Assembly (NCBI RefSeq): GCF_033659955.1
Contig: NZ_JARUJP010000001.1
Coordinates: 417,146 to 481,145, forward strand
From: Clostridium_AM tanneri
GTDB lineage: Bacteria; Bacillota; Clostridia; Clostridiales; Clostridiaceae
Length of the DNA: 64,000 bases
Direction of reading: 5' to 3'
Part shown: in pieces, positions 8,012 to 17,099 of the stretch
Numbering within the stretch: position 1 is the first letter of the stretch
How the letters are laid out: the number at the start of each line of letters is the position of its first letter
Position numbers and translations under genes: made by a program
The notes under the pieces: generated by a model
Databases searched by the model: none
What the model saw: the letters and a program-made list of their open reading frames with translations, nothing else
What the model was told of the DNA's origin: nothing

Positions 8012-9793
8012 TTATTTAATCATATAACTTTCACACTTATTAAATACTTCATCCTCTACCATAGCTCGGATATAAGTTCCTTCATCTCTGTACTCTTCTT
8101 CTTTAACCTTTCCGTTTCTATGCAAAAATGCTACCATAGACTGATCACTATAAGGTATAATATACTCTACCTCTTTTAAAGTATAAGGAAGAGCATTTCC
8201 TATAACCTCTAATAAAGAATCTAAATTAATTCCCTCTCTAGCAGAGATTTTAATAATCTGTATTCCTGCATATTCTTCTTCAATTTCTTTTATTCTTTCT
8301 TCAGAGGCTCTATCTATTTTATTTAGTACTAGTATAGTAGGCTTATCCTTTGCACCAAGCTGTGACAGTACATTGTTAACTGCATCTATTTGTTCTTCTG
8401 CAGTATCTGATGAAACGTCAACTACATGTAAAAGCAAGTCTGAATAAAGCACTTCTTCTAATGTAGATTTAAAAGCTTCTACTAAGTCATGAGGAAGCTT
8501 TTTTATAAACCCAACGGTATCAGTTATAGTAATTACTCTGCTGTCTGGCAGTGCTATTGCCCTTGTGGTTATATCTAAGGTTGCAAAAAGCATATCTGCC
8601 TCAAATACCTTCTCCTTTTCAGAGTTTTCCTTAGGCATAGCAATCTCACATAGTTTATTTCTAAGAGTAGACTTACCAGCATTGGTGTACCCTACTAGTG
8701 AAACCTTTGGTATATTAGTTCTTCTTCCCCTTTGGGTTTCTCTAACCTGTCTTATTTTCTTTAACTCTCTTGTTAAATCATATATCTTTTCTCTTATATG
8801 TCTTTTATCTACTTCCAGCTTCTTTTCTCCAGGACCTCTTGTTCCAATTCCCCCACCAGTTCTTGAAAGAACAGTACCTAAACCTGATAATCTTGGAAGT
8901 CTATATTTAAGTTGTGCAAGCTCTACCTGTATTTTCGATTCTCTACTTCTTGCTCTAGTTGCAAATATCTCTAATATTAATGTAGTTCTATCTATAACCT
9001 TTGCTCCTAGATTTTCTTCTAAGTTTCTTACTTGAGATGCAGAAAGCTCATCATCAAAAATAACAACATTAGCATTACAGGACTGTCTTAAAAGTGCTAT
9101 TTCTTCTACCTTGCCTCTTCCTACATAAAAAGCAGTATCTAAGGTGGATCTCTTTTGTAAAACTGCGTGAACTACCTTAACGTTACAGGCCCTAGCCAGT
9201 TCTGCCAGCTCCTCTAAGCTTTCTTCGCTTTCTACTCCAACTAACACTGCCCTTTCACTATCATCATCAATAATATCATTATTTTTCATTAAGCTTTCTA
9301 TGTGATTTATTCTATCTAATATATTATAGTGAAGAGCTTGCTCAATAGTTATTGGCTCTGTACTTTCTCCAACAAGTAAGTCATCTTCTATGCCGCAAAA
9401 GCCTATGGACATATCTATAACTTTGTTATCTTCTACAGCAACTGCCGCTATGCAATCCAATTTCAACTTTATTAAGGCAGAAATATCTATTGCTGAAAGC
9501 CTTGAGTTTCCATTTGGATGGGTATGTATTATTCTAACTCCACATAGCTTCTTTTCCTTTACATCGATTTCAGGCATTTCAACAGTACTGCTATCACCTA
9601 TGGCTACTGCAACTACTGCTCCTTTTCTAGTAACTGCAACACTAACTTCTCTATTTAAATAGGAAGTTGCCTCAGCAATTATATCTATAAGTTCTTCATT
9701 ACAAATGCTATCCTTAGGAATTTTCATTTCATAAATTTGTTCTAGTTTATCTAATATGAAATTTTTTACTCCCTCTGTATTTCCATATATCAT
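8012..9793 (-). CDS. hflX: GTPase HflX with N-terminal JAMM-like domain
   Basis: 593-aa HflX, a ribosome-associated GTPase that splits or rescues stalled ribosomes. The C-terminal part carries the HflX N-domain (about residues 185-375, with ERAVLVGVE and GGGIGTRGPGEKKLE) and the G domain with GYTNAGKST (G1), DTVGF (G3) and NKID (G4). The first about 165 residues are an extra domain containing a complete JAMM/MPN+ metal signature, H90-x-H92-x7-S100-x2-D103, with a candidate catalytic Glu at 49. The usual HflX is about 420 aa, so this is an N-terminal fusion. GGAG lies 9 bases before the ATG. Confidence 0.92.
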   Translation of the reverse strand: MIYGNTEGVKNFILDKLEQIYEMKIPKDSICNEELIDIIAEATSYLNREVSVAVTRKGAVVAVAIGDSSTVEMPEIDVKEKKLCGVRIIHTHPNGNSRLSAIDISALIKLKLDCIAAVAVEDNKVIDMSIGFCGIEDDLLVGESTEPITIEQALHYNILDRINHIESLMKNNDIIDDDSERAVLVGVESEESLEELAELARACNVKVVHAVLQKRSTLDTAFYVGRGKVEEIALLRQSCNANVVIFDDELSASQVRNLEENLGAKVIDRTTLILEIFATRARSRESKIQVELAQLKYRLPRLSGLGTVLSRTGGGIGTRGPGEKKLEVDKRHIREKIYDLTRELKKIRQVRETQRGRRTNIPKVSLVGYTNAGKSTLRNKLCEIAMPKENSEKEKVFEADMLFATLDITTRAIALPDSRVITITDTVGFIKKLPHDLVEAFKSTLEEVLYSDLLLHVVDVSSDTAEEQIDAVNNVLSQLGAKDKPTILVLNKIDRASEERIKEIEEEYAGIQIIKISAREGINLDSLLEVIGNALPYTLKEVEYIIPYSDQSMVAFLHRNGKVKEEEYRDEGTYIRAMVEDEVFNKCESYMIK

Positions 9794-9984
9794 AGAATCA
9801 TCTCCATTCTTTTATTAATCAAGCTTTCTAAATTCTCTCACTTATACTTAGTTTTATCCTTACCAACCTGTAATAATTTTATGTTCTTATGTAAAAACTT
9901 AAACTATAAATTTAAAATGTTTGAAGTTAAAAAAAACCAAAATATGTAGAGTATACTACATATTTTACCAAAAACTTTCTATAC

Positions 9985-10013
9985 TTGACAACTTTCATAT
10001 AATTTTATACTAT
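9985..10013 (+). promoter_or_regulatory. sigma-A-type promoter of hpt
   Basis: TTGACA (9985-9990), a 17-bp spacer and TACTAT (10008-10013), about 40 bp before the hpt start. Confidence 0.7.
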
Positions 10014-10052
10014 AAAACTATTATTGTAAATATGTATGGTTGGAGGCTTATT

Positions 10053-10580
10053 ATGGAGGATAAATCAAGAAACGTATTATTAAGCAAGGAAAAAATTGCT
10101 GAAAGAATAAAAGAGTTAGGTAAAGAAATTAGTAATGCATATGAAGGAAAGAATTTATATGTGCTGTCACTCTTAAGAGGAAGCTTTATATTTGCAGCAG
10201 ATTTAGTTAGAGATATAGATGTTCCTGTAAAAATCGGATTCATGACAACTTCAAGCTATGGCCACTCAGAAGAATCTTCTGGAACTGTAAAAGTTGTAAA
10301 TGACATACCTGATGATATTACTGGATACGATGTTCTTATTGTAGACGACATAGTGGACACTGGAATTACAATGAATTTTGTAATGAACCACGTAAAATCA
10401 CTTGGAGCTGCTAGTGTAAAATGTTGTGTTCTATTAGATAAGCCTGAAAGAAGAAAAACAGACATTAAACCTGATTTCTGCTGTTTCCAAATTCCTGATG
10501 TATTTGTTGTAGGTTATGGATTAAACTATGGTGACTACTACAGAAATATCCCTTATGTTTTCAACTGGGAAGAAAAATAA
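10053..10580 (+). CDS. hpt: hypoxanthine phosphoribosyltransferase
   Basis: 175-aa HPRT that converts hypoxanthine or guanine plus PRPP to IMP or GMP in purine salvage. The PRPP-binding loop VLIVDDIVDTG, the flexible-loop region (TTSSYGHSEESSG) and the C-terminal VGYGLNYGDYYRNIPYV are all present. I chose the ATG at 10053, not the longer in-frame 9921, because TGGAGG lies 7 bases upstream of it, the promoter at 9985-10013 falls inside the longer frame, and 175 aa is the family length. Confidence 0.93.
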   Translation: MEDKSRNVLLSKEKIAERIKELGKEISNAYEGKNLYVLSLLRGSFIFAADLVRDIDVPVKIGFMTTSSYGHSEESSGTVKVVNDIPDDITGYDVLIVDDIVDTGITMNFVMNHVKSLGAASVKCCVLLDKPERRKTDIKPDFCCFQIPDVFVVGYGLNYGDYYRNIPYVFNWEEK

Positions 10581-10593
10581 TAAAAATATAAAT

Positions 10594-10627
10594 TCTGTGT
10601 TCATTAATTTGATCACAGATTTTTTTA
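10594..10627 (+). terminator. intrinsic terminator of hpt
   Basis: Stem TCTGTG / CACAGA (10594-10599 with 10614-10619) followed by TTTTTTT. Confidence 0.75.
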
Positions 10628-10843
10628 TTAAAAACTCTAAAGTCTACCTTACCAATATTTAGGTTGGTATCTCTTTTGACACCTCTTCTGCTATTACCTA
10701 AGAAAAATTCACTACTAATATCTATATTAAGTAGTTCTACCCTTATTTACTCATAATTTTTATGTATTTCATTAATTTCTTAGTTTATGTTATAATAATT
10801 TAAAATCGGTAATTTTCCTAAATAAAAAACAAGGAGGACTATT

Positions 10844-13219
10844 ATGGTTAAAAAGCGCAAAAAAGCTCCTTATAAAGCTTTAAAAATTACGCTGATTACT
10901 ATATTCAGTTTATTTATATTATCTATTGTAGCCTCTGCTGGGGCAGTTTTAGCTATAATAAAAAATGCTCCACCTCTAGACGTAAATCAAGTTTTAACTT
11001 TGAACGAGCCATCAGTTTTATATAACGACAAGGATGAATTCATGGATAAAATGCTTGTAACTGAGCAGCGAAATATAATTTCATTTAAAGATATGCCTGA
11101 GGACCTAAAAAATGCCTTTGTCAGCATTGAAGATGAGAGGTTTTACAAACATGGTGGTATAGACTTTAAAAGAATTATAGGCTCAGCATATGTGAATGTA
11201 AAAAGCAAAATAAAGGGCAAATCCTCTTTACAAGGTGCTTCTACTATAACTCAACAGCTTCTTAAAAATACAATTTTATCTTCTGAAGTATCTTGGAAAA
11301 GAAAAATTCAGGAAGGCTATTTAGCTGTTAATCTGGAAAAGCAATTAACTAAAGAGCAAATACTGGAAGCTTATATGAATACCATATCTTTAGGCGGCAG
11401 TATCTATGGAGTTGAGACAGCTTCACAGCAATACTTTGCAAAACCAGCTAAGGATTTAAACTTAATACAATGTGCTTTTATTGCAGGAGTAACTCAAAAT
11501 CCTTCTGTATACTATCCTTATTCACCATCAGCTAAGAAAAATCCCTCTCTTTACTTGAATAGAACTAAAAATGTACTAATGAAAATGAATGAGAATGGAT
11601 ATATCTCCAGTGATCAGTATAATCAGGCGTTATCTGACTTGGAAAGCGGAAAACTAGTATTTCAACCCTATTCTGCACCTAAGAATAAACTTAACTATGA
11701 ATGGTTTTCAAGACCTGCCATAGAGGAAGTTAAAAAGGACTTAAAAGCTGAATATCATTATACTGATACAGAAATTCAACATCTTGTTATGTACGGTGGA
11801 CTAAAAATTTATACAACTATGGATAAAAGTATTCAAGATAACACTCAAGCATTGCTTGATGCAGATAGTACCTTTGGCCTTAACTCAAGAAGAGACAAAA
11901 ATGGCATAATGCAGCCACAGGCTTCTGCTGTAATAATTGATTATCATACTGGAGATGTTAAAGCAATTGTTGGAGGAAGAGGAGATCAAAATGCTTTATC
12001 TTATAATAGAGCTGCGTCAGACAACTTCTTAAGGCGTCCAGGATCTACTATTAAACCATTAACAGTATATGGTGCAGCTATAGATTCTAAGCAGATGTCT
12101 GCAGCTACTTCAGTAGATGACTCTCCATGGCCAGATAATCTAGTTAAAATGTACGGCTTTAGCCCTAAAAATGACACTCTAGCTTTTGGCCAATACGGCA
12201 GTAATGTTACCCTAAGGACGGCTATAATGCATTCCTTAAACGTGCCTGCAGTAAACATAGAGAATCAAATTGGTTTAAGAACCGGTGCTGAATATGCAGA
12301 AAAGTTTGGACTAAAGTTAGATCCTTCTGATAAATCAAGTATATCTGCTTTAGCTTTAGGGCAGATGACTTATGGAACAAATCCTTATACAATGGCAGCG
12401 GCTTACGGCGTTTTTGGAAATAATGGTGTGTATACCTACCCTAAATTCTATCGTAAGGTTGTAGATAGAACCGGAAAAACTCTTTTAGAAAATAAAAAAG
12501 AAACTAAACAGGTTCTCTCTGCTGAAAGTGCCTATATAATGTATGATATATTAAAAGGTCCTGTTAGTCCTGGTGGTACAGGTCCTAGAGCCAACTTTGG
12601 CAATATGCCAGTAAGAGGAAAAACTGGTACCTCTGGTGAAAGTAAAGATTTATGGTTTACTGGTCTCACACCATATTATTCTGCATCAGTGTGGATTGGT
12701 AATGATGATAATACTATAGTTAGTGGTGCTAACAGTAATATGGCTGCAGGTGTATGGGCAGCTATAATGCAGCCTGTTCATGCAAACTTAGTAGCAAAGG
12801 ATATTACAATGCCTCAAGGTGTAGTAAGTGCAGCAGTTTGTTTAGATTCTGGTAAATTACCTACCTCTGCCTGCTATAGTGATCCTACAGGCAACAAGGT
12901 ATCTAATGAACTGTTTTTAGAGGGTTCCATTCCTTCTGATTACTGTAATTTATCCCACTCTTCAGGCTATAAAAATTCAATTTGGGATAATCAGTTTTTA
13001 AAGCCTTCTAAAGATAAAAATAATCAAACTAATTACGATAATGGTACAGAGGAAAACCCTGATGAAGATATAGATAATACAGATACAAATGGTGGAACGG
13101 ATAAACCTGGTGAAAATAACACAAAACCAAACTCTCCGCAAAATAATGAGGATGAGGAAAGTGTTCCAGTTAACAATAAAGGTACAAATCCCAAAAAGTC
13201 TACAACAAAAAATCCATAA
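10844..13219 (+). CDS. class A penicillin-binding protein (PBP1A-like)
   Basis: 791-aa bifunctional peptidoglycan synthase. It has a cytoplasmic KKRKK stretch, one membrane anchor (about residues 14-38), a GT51 glycosyltransferase (about 65-240, with EDERFYKHGGIDFKRI and QGASTITQQLLKN) and a transpeptidase (about 330-650) with the S-x-x-K motif in RPGSTIKPL, the S-x-N motif in HSLNVPAVN and KTGTSG. The last about 85 residues are a low-complexity tail rich in Asn, Asp, Pro and Lys. AAGGAGG precedes the ATG. It stands alone and is followed by hairpins. Confidence 0.95.
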   Translation: MVKKRKKAPYKALKITLITIFSLFILSIVASAGAVLAIIKNAPPLDVNQVLTLNEPSVLYNDKDEFMDKMLVTEQRNIISFKDMPEDLKNAFVSIEDERFYKHGGIDFKRIIGSAYVNVKSKIKGKSSLQGASTITQQLLKNTILSSEVSWKRKIQEGYLAVNLEKQLTKEQILEAYMNTISLGGSIYGVETASQQYFAKPAKDLNLIQCAFIAGVTQNPSVYYPYSPSAKKNPSLYLNRTKNVLMKMNENGYISSDQYNQALSDLESGKLVFQPYSAPKNKLNYEWFSRPAIEEVKKDLKAEYHYTDTEIQHLVMYGGLKIYTTMDKSIQDNTQALLDADSTFGLNSRRDKNGIMQPQASAVIIDYHTGDVKAIVGGRGDQNALSYNRAASDNFLRRPGSTIKPLTVYGAAIDSKQMSAATSVDDSPWPDNLVKMYGFSPKNDTLAFGQYGSNVTLRTAIMHSLNVPAVNIENQIGLRTGAEYAEKFGLKLDPSDKSSISALALGQMTYGTNPYTMAAAYGVFGNNGVYTYPKFYRKVVDRTGKTLLENKKETKQVLSAESAYIMYDILKGPVSPGGTGPRANFGNMPVRGKTGTSGESKDLWFTGLTPYYSASVWIGNDDNTIVSGANSNMAAGVWAAIMQPVHANLVAKDITMPQGVVSAAVCLDSGKLPTSACYSDPTGNKVSNELFLEGSIPSDYCNLSHSSGYKNSIWDNQFLKPSKDKNNQTNYDNGTEENPDEDIDNTDTNGGTDKPGENNTKPNSPQNNEDEESVPVNNKGTNPKKSTTKNP

Positions 13220-13220
13220 C

Positions 13221-13259
13221 CTTACTGAAAGACTTAGCTAAGCTAAGTCTTTCAGTAAG
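13221..13259. repeat. 39-bp near-perfect palindrome between pbp and spoVAE
   Basis: 19-bp arms (13221-13239 and 13241-13259) around a single central base. It can fold on either strand as a long hairpin immediately after the pbp stop. No strong T-run follows, so it may protect mRNA ends or act together with the next terminator. Confidence 0.7.
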
Positions 13260-13283
13260 AAATTTTAAGATTTTGTTTAACTT

Positions 13284-13317
13284 AAAGGTATATTCTTATT
13301 TAGAGTATGCCTTTTTT
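13284..13317. terminator. bidirectional terminator between pbp and spoVAE
   Basis: 9-bp stem (13284-13292 with 13306-13314, one G-U) followed on the plus strand by TTTTTTATTT. On the minus strand it directly follows the spoVAE stop. Confidence 0.75.
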
Positions 13318-13319
13318 AT

Positions 13320-13679
13320 TTAGTCCTTAGTCTTAGGATTAAATAAAAGAGCCATTATATATCCAAATACTATTGCTGCTGTTATTCCCCCTGCAGTTCC
13401 CTTTATACCACCTGTAAAAGCTCCTAAAATTCCTTTGCTATCAACTTCTTTTATTGTAGCTTTAGCCAAGGAATATCCAAACCCAGGCAGAGGTATTGTT
13501 GCACCTGCCCCACCTAGTTTTATAACAAAATCATATATATTTAGAGCCCCTAAAATTACTCCTATTGTCACAAAACTTACTAATATTCTCGCTGGTGTTA
13601 ATTTAGTTTTATCCATAAGTATTTGAGCAATTACACATATTGTTCCTCCCACTATAAATGCCATTAGATAGCTCTTCAT
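13320..13679 (-). CDS. spoVAE: stage V sporulation protein AE
   Basis: 119-aa SpoVAE, a polytopic inner-membrane component of the SpoVA channel that moves Ca-dipicolinic acid into the spore and releases it at germination. Three or four hydrophobic segments are visible (about residues 4-22, 30-50, 60-75 and 95-113), with the conserved GGAGATIPLPGFG loop. It is related in sequence to SpoVAC upstream, as usual. GGAGG lies 7 bases before the ATG, and the gene begins 2 bp after spoVAD. Last gene of the spoVA operon. Confidence 0.95.
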   Translation of the reverse strand: MKSYLMAFIVGGTICVIAQILMDKTKLTPARILVSFVTIGVILGALNIYDFVIKLGGAGATIPLPGFGYSLAKATIKEVDSKGILGAFTGGIKGTAGGITAAIVFGYIMALLFNPKTKD

Positions 13680-13681
13680 TG

Positions 13682-14704
13682 TTAGTCCTCCATCTTTCCA
13701 TATTCTACAGATACTGCATGGGCAATACCAGGTATACTCTCTCCCTGTAGCGAAGATGTAGTACTTAAAAGTGCACCGGTAGAAACTAATAGTACCCTTT
13801 TAAACTTTCCACTTAACATATTTTTATATATATATCCACTATAAACTACTGCAGAGCATCCACAGCCACTTCCTCCAGCATTAGTTCCCTGTCTTTCGCT
13901 GTCAAATATCTCTTCTCCACAATCTATATAGTTATCCTTTATGTTGTATCCATATTCCTTTAATAGACTAATTGTTATTTCCTTACCATACTTGCCTAAG
14001 TCTCCAGTTACTATAAGGTCATAATACTTTGGCGACCTTTTTGTATCATTAAAGTGTTGATATATAGTAGAAACTGCTGCTGGCGCCATAGCTGCTCCCA
14101 TATTATTAGGGTCATTTATTCCATAATCCTTTACCTTGCCTATAGTTACATGGGTAATATAAGGATAGTTTCCCTCCTTACCTAAAACCATAGACCCTGC
14201 TCCAGTTACTGTCCACTGAGCTGTAGGCGGTCTTTGATTTCCAAACTCCAGCGGAAACCTAAATTGTCTTTCTGCTGCTGCAAAGTGAGACGAGGTTGCC
14301 GCAACAACATAATTAGCAAAGTTACCATCCATAAGCATAGCCGCCACTCCTAAGGATTCTGTCATTGTGGAACATGCTCCATACAGACCTAAAAAGGGTA
14401 TATTCATACCTCTAGCTGCAAAACTTGAAGATGTGAGCTGGTTCAATAAATCTCCTGCTAGCAAGAAATCTATTTGTTCTTCCTTTATTTTTGCTTTCTT
14501 TATGCTTTGCACTACTGCATTATATAGCATATCGCTTTCTGCTTTTTCAAAGCTTTCTTTTCCATTTAAATCATCTTGTAGTATTGTATCAAAATAGCTT
14601 TTTAAATTCCCTTCTCCTTCCTTGGGACCTACTATACTTGTAGCAGCAATTATTCTAGGCTTACTTTCTATTTTCACAGTATGCTTACCTATTTTTTTAT
14701 TCAA
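13682..14704 (-). CDS. spoVAD: stage V sporulation protein AD
   Basis: 340-aa SpoVAD, the soluble, membrane-associated SpoVA subunit with a thiolase-like fold that binds dipicolinic acid. Conserved stretches include LYGACSTMTESLGVAAMLMD, SSHFAAAERQFRFPLE and NAGGSGCGCSA. The start is TTG at 14704, chosen because GGGGAGG sits 6 bases upstream and no ATG fits better. It lies between spoVAC and spoVAE in the usual order. Confidence 0.95.
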   Translation of the reverse strand: MNKKIGKHTVKIESKPRIIAATSIVGPKEGEGNLKSYFDTILQDDLNGKESFEKAESDMLYNAVVQSIKKAKIKEEQIDFLLAGDLLNQLTSSSFAARGMNIPFLGLYGACSTMTESLGVAAMLMDGNFANYVVAATSSHFAAAERQFRFPLEFGNQRPPTAQWTVTGAGSMVLGKEGNYPYITHVTIGKVKDYGINDPNNMGAAMAPAAVSTIYQHFNDTKRSPKYYDLIVTGDLGKYGKEITISLLKEYGYNIKDNYIDCGEEIFDSERQGTNAGGSGCGCSAVVYSGYIYKNMLSGKFKRVLLVSTGALLSTTSSLQGESIPGIAHAVSVEYGKMED

Positions 14705-14740
14705 CTAAATCCTCCCCTTTCGTCAACTGACAATTAAGGT

Positions 14741-15196
14741 TCATATTCTTGTTATGATAAAATAAGCAATACCTACTATAACCGATGACCCTATACCATA
14801 AACTAGCACTGGTCCTGCTATAGTAAACATCTTAGCTGCTACACCAAAAATGTAGCCTTCTTTTTTAAACTCCATAGCTGGTGAAACTATAGAATTGGCA
14901 AACCCAGTTATAGGAACTACAGTGCCAGCTCCTGCATGGGTTGCTATTTTGTCATATACTCCTATGCCTGTTAGAAGTGCTCCTATAAAAACCATTATTA
15001 TTGAAACGTATGCTCCTAAATCATCCTTTGGTATTCCTCTATTTAGTAAAAAGTTATTAAAGAACTGTCCTATATCACAGATTAATCCTCCAACGATAAA
15101 AGCACTTATGCAGTTTTTCAGTAAATTAGGTTTAGGCTGAGTTTGTGCAGATATCTTTTTAAATTTTTCTCTAACTTTAGCTTCCTTTATTGGCAC
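14741..15196 (-). CDS. spoVAC: stage V sporulation protein AC
   Basis: 151-aa SpoVAC, a membrane protein of the SpoVA channel with mechanosensitive channel activity in B. subtilis. Hydrophobic segments alternate with the GGLICDIGQFF and GAGTVVPITGFANS loops. I chose the GTG at 15196 over an ATG 22 codons upstream because AAAGGA lies about 8 bases before it and the resulting length matches the family. The 22-residue extension would begin in a region rich in A and T, just after the sigF terminator. The absence of spoVAA and spoVAB is normal for clostridia. Confidence 0.92.
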   Translation of the reverse strand: MPIKEAKVREKFKKISAQTQPKPNLLKNCISAFIVGGLICDIGQFFNNFLLNRGIPKDDLGAYVSIIMVFIGALLTGIGVYDKIATHAGAGTVVPITGFANSIVSPAMEFKKEGYIFGVAAKMFTIAGPVLVYGIGSSVIVGIAYFIITRI

Positions 15197-15260
15197 ACAA
15201 AACACATCCTTTATAATAAATATAGTTATTTTATTGTGTGCAGTATTTTTATTTTTAAAC

Positions 15261-15297
15261 AAAAATAAAAATAGGATACACTGTTAATGTATCCTAT
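15261..15297 (-). terminator. intrinsic terminator between sigF and spoVAC
   Basis: 10-bp stem ATAGGATACA / TGTATCCTAT (15271-15280 with 15288-15297) overlapping the sigF stop codon. On the minus strand it is followed by TTTTTATTTTTG. It separates the early spoIIA transcript from spoVA. Confidence 0.8.
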
Positions 15298-16049
15298 CCA
15301 CTTAAGGTTTCTCTCATAATTTTTAATACTTTTTTTTCAATTCTTGAAACTTGTACCTGACTTATCCCCAGCATCTTTGCCACCTGAATTTGGGTTTTGT
15401 CCTTAAAGTACCTAAGCATAATTATTTGCCTTGACTTAACATCTAAACTTTTTAAAGCTTCCTTTAATGCTATTCTATCTATCATATCGCTGTCTTCCTG
15501 TGGATTTTCACTTAACTTATCTATAAGCAGTACCGGAGCTCCATCATCTTGATGTATGGTATCATGTAGATATTGAAGACTATTGGCAGATTCTGTTGCA
15601 AAAACTATATCTTCAGTATTTACTCCAGAAAACTCTGACAGTTCCTGAATTGTAGGATCCCTATTAAGCTGCTTAGTTAAAGCTTCTTTATCATAATGAA
15701 GCTTTTTAGCAGTATTTTTTACGCTCCTACTTACTTTAATCATGCCGTCATCTCTTATAAATCTTTTTATTTCTCCAAGTATCATAGGAACAGCATATGT
15801 AGAAAATTTTACATTATACTTTTCATCAAAGTTATTTACTGCTTTAACTAATCCCATGCATCCTATTTGGAATATGTCCTCGTACTCATATCCTCTGTTT
15901 AAAAATTTCTTGCTTATTGTAGAAACAAGAGGCAAGTTAACTTCTATTAACTTATTTAAGGCACTTTTGTCTCCATTTCTAGCGTACTTAATGAGCTCTA
16001 GGTTATCTTCATAGTCGTACCTGGATTTTTTTACAGCTTCTTCACTCAT
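15294..16049 (-). CDS. sigF: RNA polymerase sigma-F factor
   Basis: 251-aa sporulation sigma factor of the sigma-70 family, the first forespore-specific sigma. Region 2 contains YEYEDIFQIGCMGLVKAV and FSTYAVPMILGEIKRFIRDD. Region 3 is about residues 100-165, and region 4 ends with TQIQVAKMLGISQVQVSRIE. The anti-sigma factor SpoIIAB, encoded just upstream, holds it inactive. The ATG at 16049 is preferred over the GTG three codons earlier because AGGTGA is correctly spaced from it. It ends in a terminator shared with its stop codon. Confidence 0.96.
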   Translation of the reverse strand: MSEEAVKKSRYDYEDNLELIKYARNGDKSALNKLIEVNLPLVSTISKKFLNRGYEYEDIFQIGCMGLVKAVNNFDEKYNVKFSTYAVPMILGEIKRFIRDDGMIKVSRSVKNTAKKLHYDKEALTKQLNRDPTIQELSEFSGVNTEDIVFATESANSLQYLHDTIHQDDGAPVLLIDKLSENPQEDSDMIDRIALKEALKSLDVKSRQIIMLRYFKDKTQIQVAKMLGISQVQVSRIEKKVLKIMRETLSG

Positions 16050-16058
16050 ACTATTCAC

Positions 16059-16490
16059 CTAACTTAAAGATTTAAATGCTTTTTTCATTATCAATCTTGT
16101 CCCTTTATTTTTCTCAGATTCCACTTTTAAAGTATCCATAAAAGTCTCCATTACAGTGAAACCCATTCCTGACCTTTCTAGGTCTGGCCTTGATGTATAT
16201 AATGGCTGCATAGCAAGCTCAACATTATCTATTCCAACACCTTGGTCCTCTACCACTATTGTAAGCTCTCTATCTTTGATATAAGCCTCAATTTTAACTA
16301 TAGCTTCTTTACTATTTTCATATCCATGAATAATAGAGTTCGTAACTGCTTCTGAAACTGCAGTTTTAATATCTGCTAACTCCTCTACAGTTGGGTCTAG
16401 CTGTGATGCAAAAGCTGCTACTGCTACTCTTGCAAAACTTTCATTTTCTGATCTGCTGAGAAACTCTACTTTCATCATATTCTCGTACAT
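16059..16490 (-). CDS. spoIIAB: anti-sigma F factor SpoIIAB
   Basis: 143-aa serine kinase and anti-sigma factor of the GHKL ATPase fold. The N box (EAVTNSIIHGY), the G1 box (VEDQGVGIDN) and the GMGF motif (ERSGMGFTVMETFMD) are present. It binds sigma-F, and it phosphorylates SpoIIAA. The ATG at 16490 is chosen because GGGGGGA lies 7 bases upstream. The longer GTG start would overlap the spoIIAA stop codon and place the ribosome binding site inside the gene. Confidence 0.96.
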   Translation of the reverse strand: MYENMMKVEFLSRSENESFARVAVAAFASQLDPTVEELADIKTAVSEAVTNSIIHGYENSKEAIVKIEAYIKDRELTIVVEDQGVGIDNVELAMQPLYTSRPDLERSGMGFTVMETFMDTLKVESEKNKGTRLIMKKAFKSLS

Positions 16491-16504
16491 TTCTAATCCC
16501 CCCA

Positions 16505-16840
16505 CTAAATAATCTGAGCTGCTTCTTCAGTGCTGTCATAAAGCTTAATTATTTTAAACATACCTGATAGTTCAAAGATTCTTTTTACAGAATCTCTTAC
16601 ATTAGTAATACATATAGTTCCTTTCTTCAAGCTCAATTTTTTGTATCTTCCAATCACTACACCTATACCTGAACTATCCATGAAAGTTACACCAGAAAAG
16701 TCCATTATTAACTTACTTATATTTTCTCTATCTAACCTATCATCAATTTTATTTCTAACCTCTTCAGCACTATGATGATCTAATTCTCCTACTATGTAGG
16801 CTATAAGTTTTTCATCTCTGTTTTCAAATTCTACATACAT
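16505..16840 (-). CDS. spoIIAA: anti-anti-sigma factor SpoIIAA
   Basis: 111-aa STAS-domain protein. The phosphorylatable serine lies in the conserved motif FMDSSGIGVVIGRYK (near residues 55-62). Unphosphorylated SpoIIAA displaces sigma-F from SpoIIAB and so starts forespore transcription. It is the first gene of the operon. Its own ribosome binding site is weak (AGAGCGA), and it is preceded by a structured leader and a sigma-H-like promoter at 17100-17126. Confidence 0.96.
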   Translation of the reverse strand: MYVEFENRDEKLIAYIVGELDHHSAEEVRNKIDDRLDRENISKLIMDFSGVTFMDSSGIGVVIGRYKKLSLKKGTICITNVRDSVKRIFELSGMFKIIKLYDSTEEAAQII

Positions 16841-16884
16841 GCTATCATTCGCTCTACTAAAACTACATTTATTCTGTGCCCTAT

Positions 16885-17047
16885 AGTCTTAGCGTTAAAG
16901 CTATTCCCTTAACATTAATTTACCACTTTTGGCTCTTGGCTAAACCAAAAGTGCCTGTAATTAACTAATATATATTAAATTACAGGGTATGCAGATAGTT
17001 TCTGCATAGTCCGAGCCAGACGGTCTTACCCCCCTTCTCTTAATAAA
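16885..17047 (-). ncRNA. structured spoIIA leader RNA or independent small RNA (candidate)
   Basis: The minus-strand RNA opens with a GGGGGG run and then forms three consecutive strong hairpins. They are a 7-bp AUGCAGA stem (near 16989-17008), a 9-bp CCUGUAAUU stem (16954-16985) and a 9-bp CACUUUUGG stem (16924-16953). A shorter UAGC stem follows near 16890-16903. The region has fewer A/T runs than its flanks. A TATAAT at 17059-17064 could give it its own start, but the -35 is poor. Position next to sigF and dense folding recall the clostridial raiA-motif RNA linked to sporulation. I could not verify that consensus from memory. Confidence 0.45.
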
Positions 17048-17099
17048 TTTTTGTGTATATTATAAAAACTAAAAGAATATAATAGTACATTTAACTATT

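Noticed and set aside
8565..9035. 156-codon plus-strand ORF over hflX
   Set aside because: Shadow of the conserved HflX G domain on the other strand.
9921..10052. Longer N-terminal extension of HPRT
   Set aside because: The upstream part contains the likely promoter and has no ribosome binding site; family length fits the ATG at 10053.
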